Notes under the pieces: generated by a model | The model's database searches: none | Seen by the model: only the letters and a program-made list of their open reading frames with translations | What the model was told of the DNA's origin: nothing | Assembly: GCA_001824455.1 (NCBI GenBank) | Contig: MHXL01000107.1 | Span: 1-9,755, forward strand | Origin: Desulfuromonadaceae bacterium GWB2_53_15 | GTDB taxonomy: Bacteria > Desulfobacterota > Desulfuromonadia > Geobacterales > Pseudopelobacteraceae | Reading direction: 5' to 3' | Length of the DNA: 9,755 nucleotides | Shown here: positions 6,843-9,755 of the stretch, piece after piece | How the letters are laid out: each line of letters starts with the position of its first letter | Position numbering within the stretch: the first letter of the stretch is position 1 | Program-made: the position numbers and the translations under genes

Positions 6843-7363
6843 TGAGTCACCGCCTTTCTCGCGCCGTTTTCTCCGCTATGGATTATCAGTCGCTTGTAAC
6901 AGGCGTTTTCCCCGGCATGGAGTATTTCGAGGGTCGAGTCATGGCCCATGATGTTCTGGAGGGCGCCTGAAAAGAAGCCGAACATCATGTTGCAGAGGGA
7001 GCCCTTTTGGTGATGGCCGAAGGTAAACAGGGATTGGCGGATCATGCAGTCGCGGAAGACAAGGTTGATATCCTGCCCGTCATCGCTGGGCTGGACCATC
7101 TCGGGGCGATCGTGGGTTTTGAATGCCTCGAAATGCCAGAGACAGCCGTTGTCGAGAAGAACTTTGCGAACAGAGATGAGGGCCAGCTCTATGTCACCGG
7201 TTTTTTCAATGCCGGAGGAAAGCTGCATGCCGAGACGTTTTCCGGCCAGGTAGGAAATACTGTTTGCGGATTCGCCGATGGCCTCTTCAAGGCCGCTGGC
7301 GATGGCGCCAAGGAAGGTCATTGTTTCCTGGAGCGAGGCGCGAGACTCGTTAAGGTCGGGCAT
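6839..7363 (-). CDS. V4R-like small-molecule-binding domain protein A, first gene of the hydrogenase operon
   Basis: This 174-residue soluble protein is related to protein B in the same operon. An N-terminal helical part contains ISYLAGKRLGMQL (36-48), like GRIAGREMAQKL in B. The C-terminal part has FRDCMIR (103-109), G116-x7-C124, E146 and C155. The three cysteines C106, C124 and C155 have the same spacing as in B (17 and 30 intervening residues). The ATG at 7363 is preferred because AGGA lies 9 nt upstream; the in-frame ATG at 7384 has no ribosome site. The gene follows the probable operon promoter and its stop overlaps the small-subunit GTG. The V4R-like assignment rests on the C-terminal pattern and on similarity to B. 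Its ligand and role, as sensor or assembly factor, are unknown. Confidence 0.75.
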   Translation of the reverse strand: MPDLNESRASLQETMTFLGAIASGLEEAIGESANSISYLAGKRLGMQLSSGIEKTGDIELALISVRKVLLDNGCLWHFEAFKTHDRPEMVQPSDDGQDINLVFRDCMIRQSLFTFGHHQKGSLCNMMFGFFSGALQNIMGHDSTLEILHAGENACYKRLIIHSGENGARKAVTQ

Positions 7364-7372
7364 ACGCACTGT

Positions 7373-7376
7373 TCCT
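7373..7376 (-). promoter_or_regulatory. Ribosome-binding site that decides the protein A start
   Basis: AGGA (within AAAGGAACA) lies 9 nt upstream of the ATG at 7363. It supports this start over the ATG at 7384, before which no such site is seen. Confidence 0.6.
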
Positions 7377-7421
7377 TTCTTCATTGAAGGGATCTAAACA
7401 GTTAGCAACCGGGGAGGTTCC

Positions 7422-7449
7422 CCTATAGAATGCGTATACGTTATGTCAA
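7422..7449 (-). promoter_or_regulatory. Probable sigma70 promoter of the hydrogenase operon
   Basis: On the minus strand a perfect -35 TTGACA (7444-7449) is followed after 16 bp by TATAGG (7422-7427), a plausible -10. The 108-bp gap between hemG and protein A is the only non-coding space before the operon. The spacer contains the 8-bp palindrome CGTATACG (7433-7440). An inverted repeat GGGGA/TCCCC (7411-7423) overlaps the -10 and the probable transcription start, where a regulator or RNA hairpin could act. The boxes are seen; activity is inferred. Confidence 0.55.
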
Positions 7450-7473
7450 GGATTACACATTAGTCAAGGATTA
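7445..7473 (-). repeat. Direct repeat TAATCCTTGAC over the operon promoter
   Basis: Two identical 11-bp copies (7445-7455 and 7463-7473 in window coordinates) are spaced 18 bp start to start, and flanking bases are partly alike. The promoter-proximal copy includes most of the -35 box. The arrangement fits either a tandem operator or a duplicated -35 region. Confidence 0.6.
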
Positions 7474-7492
7474 ATGTTGCACTTGATAACTC

Positions 7493-8905
7493 CTACTTAA
7501 TTACTGCCGCCAGGGCTTCTCCCGCTGCCCGTTGGGCCGCAGCCACACAGTCGTTAAGCCCGATGCCGCGGTAGGAATTGCCGGTCAGGATCAGCCCGGG
7601 GTGGGCCTTCAGCAGCTCATCCAGCGCCGCCAGGCGCTTGCCATGTCCCACCGTGTACTGCGGAATGGCCTGCGGATGGCGGAATACCCTGACAAAGGAT
7701 GGCTCGGCGTCGATATTCATGGTCGCTTTCAGATCCTGCCTGACCCGCGCCACCACCTCGTCGTCGCTCAACTTGACATACTCAGGAAAACAGGCCCCAC
7801 CCATCATGCTGCGCAGCAGCACCTTGCCCTGCGGCGCGCGATTCTCGAACATGCTCGAATCCCACAGGGTACCCAGGGTGCTGCGCCCTTCCTTCCTGGG
7901 GATCAAGTAGCCGAAGCCGTCCAGCGGGTGGCTGATCCGCTCACGCTCATAACCGAAACAGATCACCGTCATGGAGGCGTAGGGGATCTGCTCCAGAACA
8001 CCGGAAATACCGGCATCCAGCCCACTCAACATGCCCGCCGCTGCAAATGCCGGCGCAGCGACGATTACCTGGTCGGCCTCCAGCTCGCTATTATCAGCAC
8101 ATTTTACCCGGTAGGCGCTGCTCTGCCCTTTAGTCACCGCTGTAACGTCTGCCCCTTGCCTGACAATGCCCCCCAGTGAATCCGCCAGGGCGTCCGACAG
8201 GTACTGGATCCCTTCGCGAAACGAGGTCAGCACACCACCAGGCCCGGCAGCGCTGGAAACGACCTTGCCCTCGGCAATATCCCTTTTCTTCTTTTTGGCC
8301 AGCATGATCATGGCCCGCACAAGTCCGCCGTACTCCCGTTCCAGCTCGGCAATACGCGGAAAACAGGAGACCAGCGACATGGTCTCGGGATCGCCGGCAA
8401 AGATGCCGGAAACCATCGGTGCGATCAGCTTGTCCAAGGCCTCAGATCCCAAGCGTCTGCGACCGAAGTCGGCCAGGGTCTCATCCACACCGACCGGGGC
8501 CGACGCAACAAAAGGTGTCGGCTCCAGGGCCAGGCGCAGCTTGCCCGGCCAGGAGATCAGCCTGCTCTTCAGGAAGGATGCTGCTCCCTCCGGCAGGCGG
8601 TGCAGCTCTCCGCCGGAAAAGATGAAGCGCTTGCGGGCGTTGTCGTTGCTGCGGTGCAGTTTCTGCTCGACCCCGATGGCCTTGCACAACTCCAGGGTCT
8701 GCGGCTTGCTGTCCAGAAAACCGTTGGGACCCCATTCGCAGGTATAGCCATCCGACTTGATGCTCCAGATCTTGCCGCCCACCCGCTGTTCTTTTTCCAG
8801 CAAGACGATTTCAAGTTCAACCCCAGCAGCCTGTGCCTTGTCCCGCAGCAGCCATGCCGTAGAAAGCCCGGAGATGCCACCGCCTATGATGATGACTTTT
8901 TTCAT
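7493..8905 (-). CDS. hemG: Protoporphyrinogen/coproporphyrinogen oxidase, HemG/HemY family FAD enzyme
   Basis: This flavoenzyme oxidises protoporphyrinogen IX (or coproporphyrinogen III) late in haem biosynthesis. The 470-residue product is the normal family length. The N-terminal Rossmann motif IIIGGGISGLSTAWLL (5-20) and the acidic residue in LLEKEQRVGGKIWS bind FAD, followed by the substrate-domain entry EWGPNGFLD. The C-terminal FAD closure GNSYRGIGLNDCV begins at about residue 442. The ATG at 8905 has AGGA 8 nt upstream. The gene lies on the same strand as the hydrogenase operon, 108 bp or more upstream, and probably forms a separate unit. This oxygen-linked family is common in anaerobes, where another electron acceptor must be used. 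Protoporphyrinogen and coproporphyrinogen specificity cannot be separated by eye. Confidence 0.93.
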   Translation of the reverse strand: MKKVIIIGGGISGLSTAWLLRDKAQAAGVELEIVLLEKEQRVGGKIWSIKSDGYTCEWGPNGFLDSKPQTLELCKAIGVEQKLHRSNDNARKRFIFSGGELHRLPEGAASFLKSRLISWPGKLRLALEPTPFVASAPVGVDETLADFGRRRLGSEALDKLIAPMVSGIFAGDPETMSLVSCFPRIAELEREYGGLVRAMIMLAKKKKRDIAEGKVVSSAAGPGGVLTSFREGIQYLSDALADSLGGIVRQGADVTAVTKGQSSAYRVKCADNSELEADQVIVAAPAFAAAGMLSGLDAGISGVLEQIPYASMTVICFGYERERISHPLDGFGYLIPRKEGRSTLGTLWDSSMFENRAPQGKVLLRSMMGGACFPEYVKLSDDEVVARVRQDLKATMNIDAEPSFVRVFRHPQAIPQYTVGHGKRLAALDELLKAHPGLILTGNSYRGIGLNDCVAAAQRAAGEALAAVIK

Positions 8906-9111
8906 ATGGTTGTTCCTTTCACTAATTGGCAGGTTTCGGTATGGTACAATCCTTCAGCAGCCACAGATACTCTTATACTGGAAATCAGGGATAAATGGGA
9001 CAGTATCATACTGCATTCAGCCTGCCAGTCTTCAACGCACTTTTGGTCAGGTGCATTTTTCTGTTGGGCATTTCTCCTGGTTTCAGATTGAAAGTTTTTT
9101 CACGTCACTTC
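8906..9111. other. Intergenic spacer upstream of hemG
   Basis: This stretch of about 200 bp between the small membrane-protein gene and hemG has no convincing gene in any frame. On the minus strand it probably contains the hemG promoter, but I found no pair of -35/-10 boxes good enough to call. Only the hemG ribosome site (8914-8917) is clear. Confidence 0.5.
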
Positions 9112-9453
9112 TTACACTTTGAGAAGCCATCCGCAGATAATGGCATCAGCTATGGCAATAAATGCTGATAGCAGGTTTCCTATGAGAAAATAGTTGTTAG
9201 ACACAATCTTGTCAGTTTCATCGTGCAACCGAGTTCCAAGTTTCAGAGCACCGAACATCACTAGCACAGTCGAGTACCCTCCTGTCAGACCGGTAAAAAG
9301 AACAAGCCGCTCCAATATGCCTTTAAATGTTTCAATATCAGGTTTTTTGAACACTGCTGCGCCAGCCACTGATCTACGAAGGACCAGGAACAATAAAACT
9401 GCCAGTAATTCTCCGGCAACAAATACAACGGGGTATATAAGGATGGGTCTCAT
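9112..9453 (-). CDS. Small three-helix membrane protein (hypothetical)
   Basis: I do not recognise this 113-residue protein. It has three probable membrane helices, at about residues 5-25, 50-70 and 88-110. A charged loop (FKKPDIETFKGILERL) lies between the first two, and a polar loop (GTRLHDETDKIVSNN) precedes the third. The ATG overlaps the stop of the upstream helix-turn-helix gene as ATGA, so the two are probably translated together. The coding sequence is visibly more AT-rich than hemG or the hydrogenase genes, which is compatible with horizontal acquisition. A small membrane protein paired with a DNA-binding protein could be a membrane-linked regulatory module, but no function is claimed. 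Confidence 0.75.
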   Translation of the reverse strand: MRPILIYPVVFVAGELLAVLLFLVLRRSVAGAAVFKKPDIETFKGILERLVLFTGLTGGYSTVLVMFGALKLGTRLHDETDKIVSNNYFLIGNLLSAFIAIADAIICGWLLKV

Positions 9454-9755
9454 ATATTACTTTCTGTATGGGATACAGTCCGGCGGAGAAGCTCCTTTAC
9501 AGTCACGTACTCCTCGATCTGCAGTGTTTTCCTTCGTTTCCATATTTGCGATTTTGTCTTTCCAAAGCGTGATGCAACATCAGCATCATCATAATTCCAT
9601 ACGAGTTCCCGGATTAGTGCGTAGTCTTTTTCCTTCCAGTGTCCTGACAGCAACTCCAATAGACGGAAGAGCATGTTGAGGTCATCGGTGTAAGGCAATT
9701 CGGACAGATTCAACTGAAACCGCCGTCTTCCCCGTCTTTTTTTTGTCAACAGCTC
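9450..9755 (-). CDS. Helix-turn-helix protein, probable C-terminal part of a SatD-like protein (partial at window edge)
   Basis: The frame is open to the right edge of the window. The only start-like codon is a TTG at 9749, and the bases before it are cut off. The gene is therefore more likely truncated than a 99-residue protein. An Arg-rich stretch (KKRRGRRRF) is followed by a helical segment and a probable helix-turn-helix, DVASRFGKTKSQIWKRR (57-73 counted from the TTG). The order, a helix ending near SGHW, then IRELVWNYDDADVASRFG, resembles the C-terminal HTH of SatD-family proteins. That link is from memory and is weak. It overlaps the following membrane-protein gene by ATGA. Base composition is AT-rich like its partner. 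Confidence 0.55.
   Translation of the reverse strand, partial: ELLTKKRRGRRRFQLNLSELPYTDDLNMLFRLLELLSGHWKEKDYALIRELVWNYDDADVASRFGKTKSQIWKRRKTLQIEEYVTVKELLRRTVSHTESNI

Noticed and set aside
7411..7423. GGGGA/TCCCC hairpin as a terminator for hemG
   Set aside because: The stem is only 5 bp and no U-tract follows. It overlaps the likely -10 and start region of the hydrogenase promoter.
7532..8179. Plus-strand open frame of 215 codons opposite hemG
   Set aside because: It is a shadow of hemG, which has clear FAD motifs in the opposite strand.

Overview
The window reads as a chromosomal segment of an anaerobic deltaproteobacterium of the Geobacter/Desulfuromonadales kind. This is inferred from protein style and gene content: a cytoplasmic group 3-like [NiFe] hydrogenase, a soluble chemoreceptor with several HAMP domains, HemG/HemY, UppP and RadC. 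It was not confirmed by any search.

Left part (1-1673, plus strand): the C-terminal end of undecaprenyl-diphosphatase UppP, a spacer holding four consecutive small hairpins, a complete radC, a MITE/REP-like inverted-repeat element, and a small two-helix membrane protein with a C-terminal zinc ribbon. That last gene is convergent with the next block and only 3 bp from it.

Centre (7363 down to 1677, minus strand): a tightly packed seven-gene operon. In order of transcription it encodes a V4R-like protein (A), the [NiFe]-hydrogenase small subunit, the large subunit, a 2[4Fe-4S] ferredoxin, a second V4R-like protein (B), a HybD-type maturation protease and a soluble methyl-accepting chemotaxis-like protein. 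Every junction overlaps (GTGA, ATGA, TAATG, or overlaps of 23-28 nt), so the genes are very probably co-expressed. A likely sigma70 promoter with an 18-bp-period direct repeat lies just upstream (7411-7473). The operon has a catalytic heterodimer, its dedicated protease and one ferredoxin, but no diaphorase, Hdr or membrane electron-transfer subunit. Instead it carries two paralogous ligand-domain proteins and a receptor. I infer that it may be a hydrogen-responsive signalling or redox-sensing unit, possibly alongside ferredoxin-linked H2 metabolism. This is the most interesting part of the window.

Right part (8905-7493 and 9755-9112, minus strand): hemG (protoporphyrinogen/coproporphyrinogen oxidase), then a more AT-rich two-gene module. 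The module has a small three-helix membrane protein, preceded by a helix-turn-helix protein that is probably the C-terminal end of a larger, SatD-like protein cut by the window edge.
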